Notes: a model not told the origin generated them from the letters alone. A DNA stretch of 62,141 nucleotides from Mycobacterium sp. D16R12 (GCF_002013465.1 NZ_MAFC01000011.1:1-62141); one strand, 5' to 3'. Shown: positions 17,315 to 26,260, counted from the first letter of the stretch. A program made the numbers and translations.

Positions 17315-17545
17315 ATGAACACTCTCGTCGCCAACGCAGCCGGCAAGGTCGTCATCTGGGCCGGACTGGTACTCGCAGTTCTCGCTCCCGTCATGGCTGC
17401 CCTCTGGATGATGGCCGCACCAAGCGTCGTGGCCGAAGGCGGCAGCCAGAGCGCGCATCACCACCACGCCGTCACCCAGACCGGCGACGCTAGCCACCAG
17501 AGCGCCATCAACGGCGGCGGCACCAAGCTCAACAACCAGTGGTGA
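17315..17545 (+). CDS. Small His-rich exported or membrane-anchored protein
   Basis: The 76-residue protein has a hydrophobic N-terminal segment (about residues 9-35, VVIWAGLVLAVLAPVMAALW) and a polar tail with HHHH and many Gly, Ser and Asn. The ATG at 17315 has AAAGGAA 5-6 bases upstream; two in-frame ATGs further upstream are less well placed. It is divergent from the LysR gene and probably its target. The His cluster could bind metal, but this is speculative. I do not recognise a family. Confidence 0.5.
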   Translation: MNTLVANAAGKVVIWAGLVLAVLAPVMAALWMMAAPSVVAEGGSQSAHHHHAVTQTGDASHQSAINGGGTKLNNQW

Positions 17546-17553
17546 CGTAGCAC

Positions 17554-18753
17554 TTAACGAGAACCCCAATGCCACGACGGGGCTTTGAGCGGGTCGAGTC
17601 CCACGATCTGTGTTTCGCCCCAGTCCTTGACGAGTTCGAGCAGCACCGCCGAACCCGCGTCGTCGAACCGGTCTTCGTCGCCGGCGAGGATCTCACGCAG
17701 CGGCCGCGCGGCAAGATGATTCACCAGAGCGTTGGCGTGGGTGATCACGACCACCTGGGTCTTCGCGGCCGCCGCACGAATGAGTGTTGCCAGCGGAGCG
17801 ATGAGATCGGGATGCAGCGAGGTCTCCGGTTCGTTCAGCACCATCAGCGGTGGTGGTTCGGGGCTCAGCAGCGCGGCGGCCCACAGCAGGAAACGCAGGG
17901 TGCCGTCGGACAACTCCGCGGCACGCAGTGGGCGCAGCATCCCGGACTGCTGAACCTGAAGATCGAAGATTCCCTCGCGCACGCCCACGGCCACCGCTGC
18001 GCCGTCGAAGGCGGCCGCGACGGCCTTGTCCAGCGTGTCGCTGCGGGTCTCGATGATTGTCTGGATGGCGGCGGCCACGTCGCTACCATCATTCGACAGC
18101 ACCGTGGTGCGCGTGCCGATCTGGGGCTGGCGTGCCGGCGCGAGCATGTCGACACGGAATCCGTCGTAGAACCGCCAGCCGCGCAGGGTGTCCCGGACGG
18201 CACCCAATTCCGGGAACCTGCCGGCGAATTCGGAGAGCACGCTGCGGTAGGTCGGCATCGAGCGACTGAAACCCTCGAACCCGCGCCCCGAATCCGCACG
18301 AGCCTCCACCACGGGGCGGGTTCGTCGCACCAGGGTCGCGCTTGGGCGAAGCGACGGTCCGTTGAATACGGCCTCACGCTTGATCTCCGGGTCGCGGCCG
18401 AATGCGGAATCACTGGGAATTGGCAGTCCAAGGTCCACCAGGTAGCCAAAATCCGTTGATGCATAACCAAGTTCGATGGACACGGGCCGCGTGCGGACTG
18501 TGGGCTCGACGGTGCCGGTGCGTCGTGCGCCCTTGAGATTCTCCGGCCCGGCCCACATTGCCGATTGCAATCCGCCTTGCCGTGCCAGCGAGCCGATGAT
18601 CTCACCCCGGCCGCAATCGGCCAGTAGCTGCAGCGCCCGGTACAGCGAGGACTTTCCGGTGCCGTTAGCGCCGGTGATCACGGTCAGCTGGTTAAGCGGG
18701 AGTACAACATCGCGCAGCGATCGGTATCCGCGGATGGCTACGGTGGTGAGCAC
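17554..18753 (-). CDS. AAA family ATPase (SMC/RecF-like, OLD-type fold)
   Basis: This 399-residue ATPase has the N-terminus IRGYRSLRDVVLPLNQLTVI, Walker A GANGTGKSS at about residue 30, signature LSDGTLRFL, Walker B LMVLNEPETSLHP and a switch histidine VVVITHANAL, all in the ABC-ATPase order seen in RecF/OLD-like proteins. There is no TOPRIM domain as in full OLD nucleases and no partner gene, so it is a single-gene ATPase of this type. Such proteins occur in DNA repair and in anti-phage systems; here the role is unknown. Walker B has N where D is usual (LNEPE). Confidence 0.82.
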   Translation of the reverse strand: MLTTVAIRGYRSLRDVVLPLNQLTVITGANGTGKSSLYRALQLLADCGRGEIIGSLARQGGLQSAMWAGPENLKGARRTGTVEPTVRTRPVSIELGYASTDFGYLVDLGLPIPSDSAFGRDPEIKREAVFNGPSLRPSATLVRRTRPVVEARADSGRGFEGFSRSMPTYRSVLSEFAGRFPELGAVRDTLRGWRFYDGFRVDMLAPARQPQIGTRTTVLSNDGSDVAAAIQTIIETRSDTLDKAVAAAFDGAAVAVGVREGIFDLQVQQSGMLRPLRAAELSDGTLRFLLWAAALLSPEPPPLMVLNEPETSLHPDLIAPLATLIRAAAAKTQVVVITHANALVNHLAARPLREILAGDEDRFDDAGSAVLLELVKDWGETQIVGLDPLKAPSWHWGSR

Positions 18754-19056
18754 GGCGCCAGGTTAGCCAAGGGCACCGACAAGTCGCGCTACGCTGCGAC
18801 TGTGTTCCGGGTGACGCTGATGCCGATTGCGGCACTGCCAGCTGGTTCCTATTGTGTCGGTTCAGAACGAGGGGTTTCGGTTGGACGGCACCATGAGTAG
18901 GTGTCGGTTGGAGAAGGTGTACGACCTTGCGCGCATCGGTCTCACGGCGGACGAGGCACGGGATCGTTTCTGCGCCGCCACCGAAGAGCGTCAACGGCGT
19001 TAGATCACCCGGTTCTAAGACTCGAAAGTGGTCGGTGTTCGGTACCATCACCCGGC
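18754..19056 (+). other. Intergenic region with short frames and gene debris
   Basis: Two short overlapping frames read like parts of a broken gene: 18802-18900 (GTG start, contains AALPAGSYCVGSERG) and 18893-19003 (ATG start, contains LTADEARDRFCAA). A related segment, LSGDEARDRFCTA, is found in another frame just after the next gene (near 19637-19675). This suggests duplicated remnants around the exported protein at 19.06-19.64 kb. No promoter is clear. Confidence 0.35.
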
Positions 19057-19644
19057 ATGGGGCTCGAGGGGATGTGCAAGTTAGCCATTGCGACGGCTGT
19101 GGTGACGATCAACCTGATCGGTCCACTTTGTTCCGCGGCGCCAGCGATCGCAGCCCCCGAGTTCCCGGACATCGACTCACTGCCCATGGCCTCCATCAAG
19201 TATCCCGCGGGCTTCGATCCGACCGACGGGAAACAGTGGCCAGTCGAGAACATCTTCTCGCCCGCCGACGGGGTGTACTGCCGGTTACGTCTGCAGGCAT
19301 GGGGGACCTTCCAAATGCCACCCGCGGACGTCGCCTGCGCGGGTGAGCTGCCTGGAATGCCGAACGGGGAGAACATTGCCCGTATTGATATAGGCACCTC
19401 AGGCGCCCCGCAGGCAAGATTCCTCAAAGGATCTAACTCCTTGGGGGACCTCAAGACATACCCGCACTTTTCTGCCGGGAAACAATTGCAAGTGTTTCTC
19501 AATACTCGGAGCATTCTGATGTCGTGCGGCAGCGGCAATGGCGAGGATTTCATCTTCGCCTGTCATGCCTGGCAAAGCCTTGGCCAGGCCGATTTCCCTC
19601 CGCACGGCTTTGTGCTGGCGGCTTCGGGCAGCTGGGTGTTCTGA
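19057..19644 (+). CDS. Exported protein of unknown function
   Basis: The 195-residue protein has a signal peptide (about residues 1-33, ending PAIAAPEF). The mature domain has six cysteines arranged as single sites (GVYCRLR, VACAGEL, LMSCGSG, FACHAWQ and others), typical of small extracytoplasmic mycobacterial proteins with disulfides. The ATG at 19057 is the first Met before the hydrophobic core. Part of its frame overlaps unrelated frames used by the flanking DEARDRFC remnants. I know no named family. Confidence 0.6.
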   Translation: MGLEGMCKLAIATAVVTINLIGPLCSAAPAIAAPEFPDIDSLPMASIKYPAGFDPTDGKQWPVENIFSPADGVYCRLRLQAWGTFQMPPADVACAGELPGMPNGENIARIDIGTSGAPQARFLKGSNSLGDLKTYPHFSAGKQLQVFLNTRSILMSCGSGNGEDFIFACHAWQSLGQADFPPHGFVLAASGSWVF

Positions 19645-19759
19645 GCGGCGATGAAGCGCGAGATCGCTTCTGTACCGCCCCAAGAATTCTCGATGTTGAT
19701 CCTGGTGTGATTCCGGTAGGTCTCCTGATTGGGAATCCTGGCGAAGATCCTGCAGCCGC

Positions 19760-22114
19760 CTACCGCCCGAAGCCCGCATTACGCAACGCGTCCGCCATGG
19801 AGCCCGTCGCCCGGCTCTCTTGCTGACGTCCGGAATTCTTGTCACGGTTCGGGTTCCGCCGCCCCTGATTCTTGTCGTCGCGTCGGGGTGCGCCAGCGTT
19901 GCCTCCCTCGGGGCGCTTGCCCTGCTGCGGATCGTCGGTGAGGCGCAGGCTCAGCCCGATCCGCTGACGCGGGATGTCCACATCGGTGACCTTGACCCGC
20001 ACCACCTGACCGGACTTGACCACCTCGTGGGGATCGGACACGTATCGATCCGACATCGCCGAGACGTGCACGAGGCCGTCCTGATGCACGCCGATATCAA
20101 CAAACGCGCCGAAGGCGGCCACGTTAGTCACCACACCCTCGAGCACCATACCGGCCTTGAGATCCGACACCTTTTCGACGCCCGCCGCGAAGGTGGCCGT
20201 GGTGAACGCGGGCCGCGGATCACGTCCCGGCTTCTCCAGCTCGCCGAGAATGTCTGTCACGGTAGGAATTCCGAACCGATCGTCGGCGAAGTCGGCGGCC
20301 TTGAGCGAACGTAGCGAACGCTCGTTGCCGATCAGCTCGGCGAGGGTGACACCGGAACGGTCAAGAATCTTGCGCACCACCGGGTAGGACTCGGGATGCA
20401 CCCCGGACGCGTCGAGCGGGTCATCGCCTTCGCGGATGCGCAGGAACCCGGCGCACTGTTCAAAGGCCTTGGGGCCCAATCGGGGAACCTCCAGCAGGCC
20501 CTTGCGGCTACGGAACGCGCCCACCTTCTCGCGGTGCGCGACAATGGACTCGGCCAAGGATTCCGTCACCCCGGATACCCGTGCGAGCAGCGGCACCGAG
20601 GCCGTGTTCAGGTCGACACCGACGGCGTTGACGGCATCTTCGACGACCACGTTGAGACTGCGCGCGAGCGTGCCGGGAGTGACATCGTGCTGGTACTGCC
20701 CAACTCCGATCGACTTGGGTTCGATCTTCACCAACTCGGCCAACGGATCCTGCAGGCGCCGCGCGATCGACACCGCACCGCGCAGCGTCACGTCGAGGTC
20801 GGGAAGCTCGTGCGCGGCGTAGGCAGAGGCCGAATACACCGACGCGCCCGCCTCGCTGACCATCGCCCTTGTCGGGGCCTTGACGCCGGCGGCCTTGATA
20901 TCGGCGATGAGTTCGGCCGCCAGCGCGTCGGTTTCGCGTGAGGCGGTTCCGTTGCCGACGGCGATCAGCTCGACACCATGGCGGGCGACGAATGCCGCGA
21001 GGGTGGCCTTGGCCTCATCCCACTTCTTCTGCGGCTGGTGCGGATAGACGGCGCAGGTGTCGACGACCTTGCCGGTGCTGTCCACCACAGCCACCTTGAC
21101 GCCTGTCCGGAACCCGGGGTCCAGGCCCAGTGTGGCGCGCGTGCCGGCGGGGGCCGCGAGCAGCAGATCCTTGAGGTTGCGCGCGAAGACGCCGACGGCG
21201 TCTTCCTCGGCGCGCTGGCGCAGCTTGAGGCGGGCATCGACCGAGGCCGAGAACATGAGCTTGGCGCGCCAGGCGACCCGGACGGTACCCGCCAGCCACG
21301 GCGTCGCCGGGGTCTTCGCGGTCAGATTGACTCCGAGTGATTGCGCGACCATGGCCTCGTACGGCGCGTCCTCGCCGCCGTCGAAGTTGAGGGCGAGCAC
21401 CTGCTCCTTCTCGCCGCGCATGACGGCGAGAACGCGATGCGAGGGCATGGTCTCCAGGGATTCGGAGAACTCGAAGTAGTCACGGTACTTTTGTGCCGCT
21501 TCGGTTTTCGCCGCATCTTCCGACCATGGGGCGGTCCGCAGGGCGCCGTCGGCCCAGAACTTGGTGCGGGTGGCACCGACGAGCTCGGCGTCCTCGGCGG
21601 CGCGCTCGATGAGGATGTGCCGTGCGCCGTCGAGTGCGGCGTTGGCATCGGCGACATCCTCGGTGAGGAACTCGGCGGCCACCTCGTCGGGCACCAGGTT
21701 CGGGTCTGCCAGCAGCCGCTCGGCCAGCGGTGCCAGCCCGGCCTCACGAGCGATCTGTGCCTTGGTGCGTCGCTTGGGCTTGTAGGGCAGGTAGATGTCC
21801 TCGACACGCGCCTTGGTGTCGGCCGAGAGCAGCGCCGCTTTGAGGTCGTCGGTGAGCTTGCCTTGTTCCTCGATGGAGGACAGCACCGCGGCGCGGCGCT
21901 CGTCGAGTTCCCGCAGGTACCGCAGCCGCTCTTCCAGAGTCCGCAGCTGGCCGTCGTCCAGGCTGCCGGTGACTTCCTTGCGGTATCGCGCGATGAAGGG
22001 GACCGTGGCACCCTCGTCAAGTAGCCGAACAGCCGCCGTGACCTGGGCTTCGGCGACCTCCAGTTCCGCAGCGAGGCGGGCATTTACAGATTTCACGGTC
22101 ACGCTCTGAGTCAC
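19760..22114 (-). CDS. tex: Tex family transcription accessory RNA-binding protein
   Basis: The 784-residue protein shows the Tex layout: an N-terminal helical region (VPFIARYRKE, YLPYKPKRRTKA), a YqgF-like nuclease-fold domain (LGLDPGFRTGVKVAVVD), two helix-hairpin-helix motifs (LNTASVPLLARVSGV) and a C-terminal S1 domain (EGVVTNVAAFGAFVDIGVHQDGLVH). A disordered Arg/Asn/Gly-rich tail follows. Tex associates with RNA polymerase and RNA and affects transcription termination and virulence gene expression. The GTG at 22114 was chosen because the family begins close to SVNARLAAEL. It is divergent from the lipoprotein gene at 22.16 kb with 45 bp between. Confidence 0.95.
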   Translation of the reverse strand: MTQSVTVKSVNARLAAELEVAEAQVTAAVRLLDEGATVPFIARYRKEVTGSLDDGQLRTLEERLRYLRELDERRAAVLSSIEEQGKLTDDLKAALLSADTKARVEDIYLPYKPKRRTKAQIAREAGLAPLAERLLADPNLVPDEVAAEFLTEDVADANAALDGARHILIERAAEDAELVGATRTKFWADGALRTAPWSEDAAKTEAAQKYRDYFEFSESLETMPSHRVLAVMRGEKEQVLALNFDGGEDAPYEAMVAQSLGVNLTAKTPATPWLAGTVRVAWRAKLMFSASVDARLKLRQRAEEDAVGVFARNLKDLLLAAPAGTRATLGLDPGFRTGVKVAVVDSTGKVVDTCAVYPHQPQKKWDEAKATLAAFVARHGVELIAVGNGTASRETDALAAELIADIKAAGVKAPTRAMVSEAGASVYSASAYAAHELPDLDVTLRGAVSIARRLQDPLAELVKIEPKSIGVGQYQHDVTPGTLARSLNVVVEDAVNAVGVDLNTASVPLLARVSGVTESLAESIVAHREKVGAFRSRKGLLEVPRLGPKAFEQCAGFLRIREGDDPLDASGVHPESYPVVRKILDRSGVTLAELIGNERSLRSLKAADFADDRFGIPTVTDILGELEKPGRDPRPAFTTATFAAGVEKVSDLKAGMVLEGVVTNVAAFGAFVDIGVHQDGLVHVSAMSDRYVSDPHEVVKSGQVVRVKVTDVDIPRQRIGLSLRLTDDPQQGKRPEGGNAGAPRRDDKNQGRRNPNRDKNSGRQQESRATGSMADALRNAGFGR

Positions 22115-22159
22115 GCCGAGGGACCCTACCCAATGTTGGGGACAAGCTAGGCTCACCGG

Positions 22160-22852
22160 GTGCGTGTCTGGAGCGTGTTGGCCCTGATCTTCCTGGTCGG
22201 GGGATGCGCGCCACACCACGAGCAGGCGCCGCCGACCCTGTCGTCCACCAGCACTCCGCCGAGAGCGTCAACGACCACTCCGTCGACCGCGACTACCTCG
22301 CGTGCCCCCGCACCGGGGCCACATGCGTCCGTGGAGTCGGTGACGCGCTGGATTGAGGCGGGCGATCCCGTCGACGCCGAAATGTTTCGCACGGTGGATC
22401 AAGACGGCACGCCAGGCCAGCTATCAGAAGGCGAGGTGGCGTTCCGCGCGCCCGGTGAACTTGGTCCCCGGGTTATCGGTGGCTGCATCACGGCGGTGGA
22501 GTACAAGGTGCCGCTGTCGTGCCTGCCAGGGCTTCGCAATGCGCCGCCCCGTCCGCCCGATCTGCCGGGGCAGTGGATTGCGGGCTGGGTGAGCTTCGAC
22601 GGCGCGAGCGTCACCGTCGGTAGTCGTCATGGTGACCCGGGGCCGTTCACCGCGGGCGTGGGTCTGCCGCTTGAATATGGGAAACGCCTGAAATTCGGTG
22701 ACTACCAATGCCGATCGGACCAGAAGGGTCTGTATTGCGTGAACTATCCGCATCGCTCGGCTATCCGGATGGGTGAAGAGCTGCAGGTGTACGGGTGCAC
22801 CAAGCGATCGACTCCACCGCGCGGTATCGGAGTGCAGTACGACTGTGGGTGA
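22160..22852 (+). CDS. Lipoprotein of unknown function
   Basis: The 230-residue protein has a lipoprotein signal with lipobox LVGGC at about residues 12-16, a Thr/Ser/Pro-rich linker of 40 residues and a globular domain with six cysteines. It should be anchored in the outer leaflet of the plasma membrane. The GTG start is close to that of the divergent tex. The transcript ends at a strong hairpin (22863-22897) that also serves the convergent repeat protein. I recognise no family. Confidence 0.7.
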   Translation: MRVWSVLALIFLVGGCAPHHEQAPPTLSSTSTPPRASTTTPSTATTSRAPAPGPHASVESVTRWIEAGDPVDAEMFRTVDQDGTPGQLSEGEVAFRAPGELGPRVIGGCITAVEYKVPLSCLPGLRNAPPRPPDLPGQWIAGWVSFDGASVTVGSRHGDPGPFTAGVGLPLEYGKRLKFGDYQCRSDQKGLYCVNYPHRSAIRMGEELQVYGCTKRSTPPRGIGVQYDCG

Positions 22853-22862
22853 CGCTGGGGCG

Positions 22863-22897
22863 GCCCTGCTCCCGGGTTGTCGGCCCGGGAACAGGGC
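22863..22897. terminator. Hairpin terminator between convergent genes
   Basis: GCCCTGCTCCCGGG pairs with CCCGGGAACAGGGC (13 of 14 bp) around a 7-nt loop, 10 bp after the lipoprotein stop and 11 bp before the end of the convergent gene. There is no U tract. Confidence 0.75.
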
Positions 22898-22908
22898 AAG
22901 TCAAGCAC

Positions 22909-23283
22909 CTAGCTCTTGGCCCAGCGGTCCTTGCCGTCGTCGCCCTTGGTGCAGGTGAGGACGGTGCCGTCGCTGGCCTTACCGGTCTTGCCCTCGAGAT
23001 CCTTGGCGCAGAACTTCCCTGCACTTGCCTTGTCGGCGCCGGCAGAATCGGTCGACGCGGTCCAGCGGTCCTTGCCGTCGTCGCCCTTGGTACAGGTGAG
23101 GACGGTGCCGTCGCTGGCCTTACCGGTCTTGTCTTCCAGATCCTTGGCACAGAACTTGCCGGCGCTTGCGGTGCCCGAGCTCGGGGCCGGGCTAGGGGTG
23201 CTGGGATCCGCCATGGCGGTCGGCGCGTAGCTACCGAAGATCATGGCCGCGCTCACTGCTGCAACAGTCGCCAGTCTTTTCAT
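22909..23283 (-). CDS. Exported protein with two 47-residue tandem repeats
   Basis: The 124-residue protein has a signal peptide (about residues 1-25, ending PTAMA) followed by two nearly identical units: SAGKFCAKDLE, TGKASDGTVLTC and TKGDDGKDRW in each. Each unit has two cysteines, likely one disulfide per unit. The fold looks like a small extracytoplasmic module of the kind repeated in other mycobacterial secreted proteins. The ATG at 23283 begins the signal peptide; the longer reading has no signal-like N-terminus. Function unknown. Confidence 0.75.
   Translation of the reverse strand: MKRLATVAAVSAAMIFGSYAPTAMADPSTPSPAPSSGTASAGKFCAKDLEDKTGKASDGTVLTCTKGDDGKDRWTASTDSAGADKASAGKFCAKDLEGKTGKASDGTVLTCTKGDDGKDRWAKS
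22921..23172. repeat. 141-bp-period tandem duplication inside a gene
   Basis: Two copies of about 110 bp (22921-23031 and 23062-23172) start with the same CCAGCGGTCCTTGCCGTCG and differ at only a few positions. The period is a multiple of three, so the frame is kept. The near identity implies a recent duplication or gene conversion, and copy number may vary between strains. Confidence 0.85.
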
Positions 23284-23462
23284 CAGGCTGTCCTTTGGTT
23301 GTTGACGAATCGGGTGGTCGAACGCCGACAACTTAGCGGACTACCAGGACGTATCAGTCGCCAATCGCGTGAACATCACTACCCGGATTTGCGCAGCCGC
23401 GATCCGCGCGAGCCCTACCGCCCAAACGCGCTGATCAACCGTTGTCAGCTAACTAACAGGAA

Positions 23463-24371
23463 CTACTCAGGTTTGGAATCTGCCTGCTCCAGTAAGGCTG
23501 CCGTGAAGCGATACAGGGACAACAGCGAGATGAATCCGAACATGAACAAGATGACGCTGCCGACGGACTCGTTCACGGGGTTGAGGAACAAGCCGAAGGC
23601 GTATGCCCCGATGACCACGATGGGTGCGGCGTCGACCCAGCTGAGCGGACGCTGTTCTGATCGCGTGAGCGCGTCCTTGCCGAGGAGGGGGAGCAGCACG
23701 AACGAGACGATGAGCGTGATCAGGAAGCCCCAGATCGCCCATCCGATGGGCAGGGCCGGGTCCCCGAAGAACGAGTCCTCCGGCGCGAGCGTCCTGGACT
23801 TGCCGACCCATTCGTAGATGCCGAACTTCGTACAAAAACCGTTGGCCAGGAACGCGATCCAGGCGTGCAGCATGCCGTAGAGCACGCAATGCCAGACGAC
23901 CTGCCATGGCCTTAGGGTGCGTGGGTTCACCACGATCTTCCCGTCGAGTATCACGTTGATGATCACGTAGATCGGCCACAGCAGCGCGACCATGCCCACC
24001 GGAACGAGCAGCGGAACGCTGCCGATGTGCGGTCCCATCATCGGTATATCGCCGTAGCGCAGATCTCCCCAGATGAATCCGCCGAAGCTGATGTTGGCCT
24101 GCTCGAACGCCCACTCCACGATGGAGGCGATGACGAAGTAGGCCGAGGCGAGTTTCACGCCGAGGTGTTTGAGCATGTGCCCGAATACCGCGATGACCAG
24201 CGCCAGCGAGGTAATGGTCTGTGCGATAACAGGAAGACCGGCGCCACCGGTGGAGATGCCTGACCACAGCGTCATGACGACCCACACGACGCAGGCGATG
24301 CCGAGGGCCAGATCGAGGGAACTTGCCCTGCGCGCTTCGTTGTTCGTGCGGTTGTTGGTCTCCGTGCTCAT
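23463..24371 (-). CDS. Polytopic membrane protein, DUF422/carotenoid-biosynthesis-like
   Basis: The 302-residue protein has about eight hydrophobic helices. The segment EWAFEQANISFGGFIWGDLRYGD and the following polar loop suggest the DUF422 family, which includes CruF-like carotenoid hydratases, but the match is from memory and weak. It is divergent from a TetR regulator, with an inverted-repeat operator between them (24422-24438), so it is probably repressed by that TetR. There are no other carotenoid genes nearby, so a carotenoid role is uncertain. Confidence 0.55.
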   Translation of the reverse strand: MSTETNNRTNNEARRASSLDLALGIACVVWVVMTLWSGISTGGAGLPVIAQTITSLALVIAVFGHMLKHLGVKLASAYFVIASIVEWAFEQANISFGGFIWGDLRYGDIPMMGPHIGSVPLLVPVGMVALLWPIYVIINVILDGKIVVNPRTLRPWQVVWHCVLYGMLHAWIAFLANGFCTKFGIYEWVGKSRTLAPEDSFFGDPALPIGWAIWGFLITLIVSFVLLPLLGKDALTRSEQRPLSWVDAAPIVVIGAYAFGLFLNPVNESVGSVILFMFGFISLLSLYRFTAALLEQADSKPE

Positions 24372-24421
24372 GGGCCGCCGTCCTTCCGTCGCTAGATCCG
24401 CCGTAGGGTTGGAAAATTATT

Positions 24422-24438
24422 CTAGAAAAATTCTCTAG
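24422..24438. promoter_or_regulatory. Predicted TetR operator in a divergent promoter
   Basis: The imperfect 17-bp palindrome CTAGAAAAATTCTCTAG, with arms CTAGA and TCTAG, sits in an AT-rich patch 26 bp upstream of the TetR start and 51 bp from the start of the membrane protein gene. The position and symmetry fit a TetR operator controlling both genes. Confidence 0.55.
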
Positions 24439-24463
24439 TCAAGGGGCGATTCAGTATTGTTCG

Positions 24464-25060
24464 GTGGTGCCCAGTGCCTCGAATGCCGGTGTCGCCCGTC
24501 GGCGCGCCATCCTCGACGCAGCGCTCACGTCTTTTCTGAAGAGCGGGGTGGCGGGCGCCACCGTCGAGGCGCTGCACCGTGAATCCGGGGCCAGCGTGGG
24601 CAGCATCTATCACTTCTTTGGGAGTAAGGAAGGCGTCGCCGCCGAGCTTTACCTGGAAACGCTGCGCGGCTACTACGACGCGTATCTTGCTGTGCTGCAG
24701 GAAAGTTCAAGTGCGCGCAGTGGGATTGAGGGCGTCGTTCGCTTTCATTTGGAGTGGGTTGCCGCCCATGAGATGCGGGCTCGGTTCCTGTTTCATTGCC
24801 GCGAGTTCGAGGTCATCGAAGAGTCTCGCGAGACCATTGCCGCGCTGAACGAGGACTTCTATGGCAAGGCGAGCACGTGGCTACAACCACACGTGGACAA
24901 GCGGCGCATCAAACCCCTGCCGCCCAGGCTGTGCCAGGCGGTGTGGATGGGGCCGTGTGTCGAGTACGCCCGGCTGTGGCTGGCCCGGTCGGCCGAGTTC
25001 GACATGCTGGCCGCCGCACCGGTTCTTGGACGTGCGGCGTGGGATGCGGTGAAGGCGTGA
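24464..25060 (+). CDS. TetR family transcriptional regulator
   Basis: The 198-residue protein has an N-terminal HTH (VAGATVEALHRESGASVGSIYHHF-like, with YHFFGSKEGVAAELY) and a helical ligand domain. The GTG at 24464 or the next codon at 24467 is the start. It is divergent from the DUF422-like membrane protein, which it probably controls through the CTAGA palindrome. The ligand is unknown. Confidence 0.86.
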   Translation: MVPSASNAGVARRRAILDAALTSFLKSGVAGATVEALHRESGASVGSIYHFFGSKEGVAAELYLETLRGYYDAYLAVLQESSSARSGIEGVVRFHLEWVAAHEMRARFLFHCREFEVIEESRETIAALNEDFYGKASTWLQPHVDKRRIKPLPPRLCQAVWMGPCVEYARLWLARSAEFDMLAAAPVLGRAAWDAVKA

Positions 25061-25081
25061 TCAGTACCGGCGTGTAGGCGG

Positions 25082-25426
25082 TTATGCCGGTCGGGGTGGT
25101 GCGAGGTTCAGCGCATTGGGGCACAGCTCGCTTTGCAGAATGTCGAGGTACACGTTGGGGGCTGGCGCGGGTGCCACGCCGGAGCCCACCGGGAACTGCG
25201 ATCCCACTTCTTCGGGCGGAACGCCGTTGCGCAGATCGCGGCACGCTTGGTGTCCGGCCTGGATCACGTACGGCTCGGCATCCTTGTGGATGAAGACCCC
25301 GGCGTTGCGAAGACTGTCCAGGAACGTGTGGTCATTCGCGTGGGCAATGCCGGCGCCGAACGGGCCACCCACTGACATGCCAGCGGCAGCGATCCCGACG
25401 ACGATTCTGGTACGGAGCTTGTCCAT
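25082..25426 (-). CDS. DUF732-type exported protein
   Basis: The 114-residue protein has a signal peptide (about residues 1-31, ending IAHAND). The mature domain has the DUF732 pattern of a helical unit with two cysteines (HQACRDL and ELCPNAL). The C-terminus is Pro-rich. It resembles the protein at 9.6 kb in layout, but the sequences differ greatly. Function unknown; likely cell wall or secreted. Confidence 0.78.
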   Translation of the reverse strand: MDKLRTRIVVGIAAAGMSVGGPFGAGIAHANDHTFLDSLRNAGVFIHKDAEPYVIQAGHQACRDLRNGVPPEEVGSQFPVGSGVAPAPAPNVYLDILQSELCPNALNLAPPRPA

Positions 25427-25510
25427 GGTTGTTTCCTTCCAGCCATCAGCATTATTGCCATGGGAAGCGCCCGGCAATGGCGAATTGAGAACTGGACTGG
25501 TGTTGCGGGC

Positions 25511-26260
25511 TTAGTTCAGACCGCCGCCGATGACCAGGATCTCTCCAGTGATCCAGGAAGCACGGTCCGAGGCCAGGAATGTCACCGCGGGTGCGATGTC
25601 CTCGGGCACACCGATCCGTCCCAGGGGGGTTATGTCCTCGATCTCGGTGCGGAACTCGCGGCTCGAGAAGGCGCTGGACCGCATGCCGTCGGTCACGGTC
25701 AACCCGGGATTGACCGAGTTCACCCGGATACCCCGCGGACCCAGCTCCTTGGAGAGCGTGCCCGTGATCGTGTCCACGGCCCCCTTCGATGCGGTGTACA
25801 CCAGTGAGTTGGCCGGCGTGAAGCTGGTGACGCTGGACCCGATGTTGATGATGCTCGAACCCGGCCCAAGGCCGCTGCTGAGTGCCTCGGTGATCGTGAT
25901 CGCCAGGCCGAAGACGTTGAGGCCGAACTGGCGTTGAAGTTCGTCGGCTGTCACCGAATCAATCGCGCCCATCTCGTACACCCCGGCGTTGTTGACCAGG
26001 ATGTCGAGCTTGTCGAGCCGAGGTCTGAGTTCGGTGAACAGTCCTTTGACGCTGGCCGGGTCGGAGATGTCCGCCTGGATGGCAAAGGCTTGGCCTCCGG
26101 CATCATGAATCGACTTCACGACGTGGTCAGCACCGCTCTTGCTTGACGAGTAGTGCACTGCCACGTGCGCTCCCGCTGACGCCAGGTCGCGTGCAATGGC
26201 CGCGCCGATTCCCTTCGATGCGCCCGTAACAAGCGCGGTCTTGCCCGTCAGAATGCTCAT
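25511..26260 (-). CDS. Short-chain dehydrogenase/reductase
   Basis: The 249-residue classical SDR has the TGASKGIG cofactor motif at about residue 12, NNAG, catalytic Ser (INIGSSVTS), YTASK and a C-terminal WITGEILVIGGG. It is FabG-like in layout. The ATG at 26260 has GAAAGAGA upstream. It is divergent from an XRE/MmyB-type regulator, a common pairing in actinobacteria in which the regulator controls the SDR. The substrate is unknown. Confidence 0.88.
   Translation of the reverse strand: MSILTGKTALVTGASKGIGAAIARDLASAGAHVAVHYSSSKSGADHVVKSIHDAGGQAFAIQADISDPASVKGLFTELRPRLDKLDILVNNAGVYEMGAIDSVTADELQRQFGLNVFGLAITITEALSSGLGPGSSIINIGSSVTSFTPANSLVYTASKGAVDTITGTLSKELGPRGIRVNSVNPGLTVTDGMRSSAFSSREFRTEIEDITPLGRIGVPEDIAPAVTFLASDRASWITGEILVIGGGLN

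Noticed and set aside
25066..25091. ACCGGC/GCCGGT stem between TetR and DUF732 genes as terminator
   Set aside because: Six base pairs with a 14-nt loop and no U tract are too weak to call.
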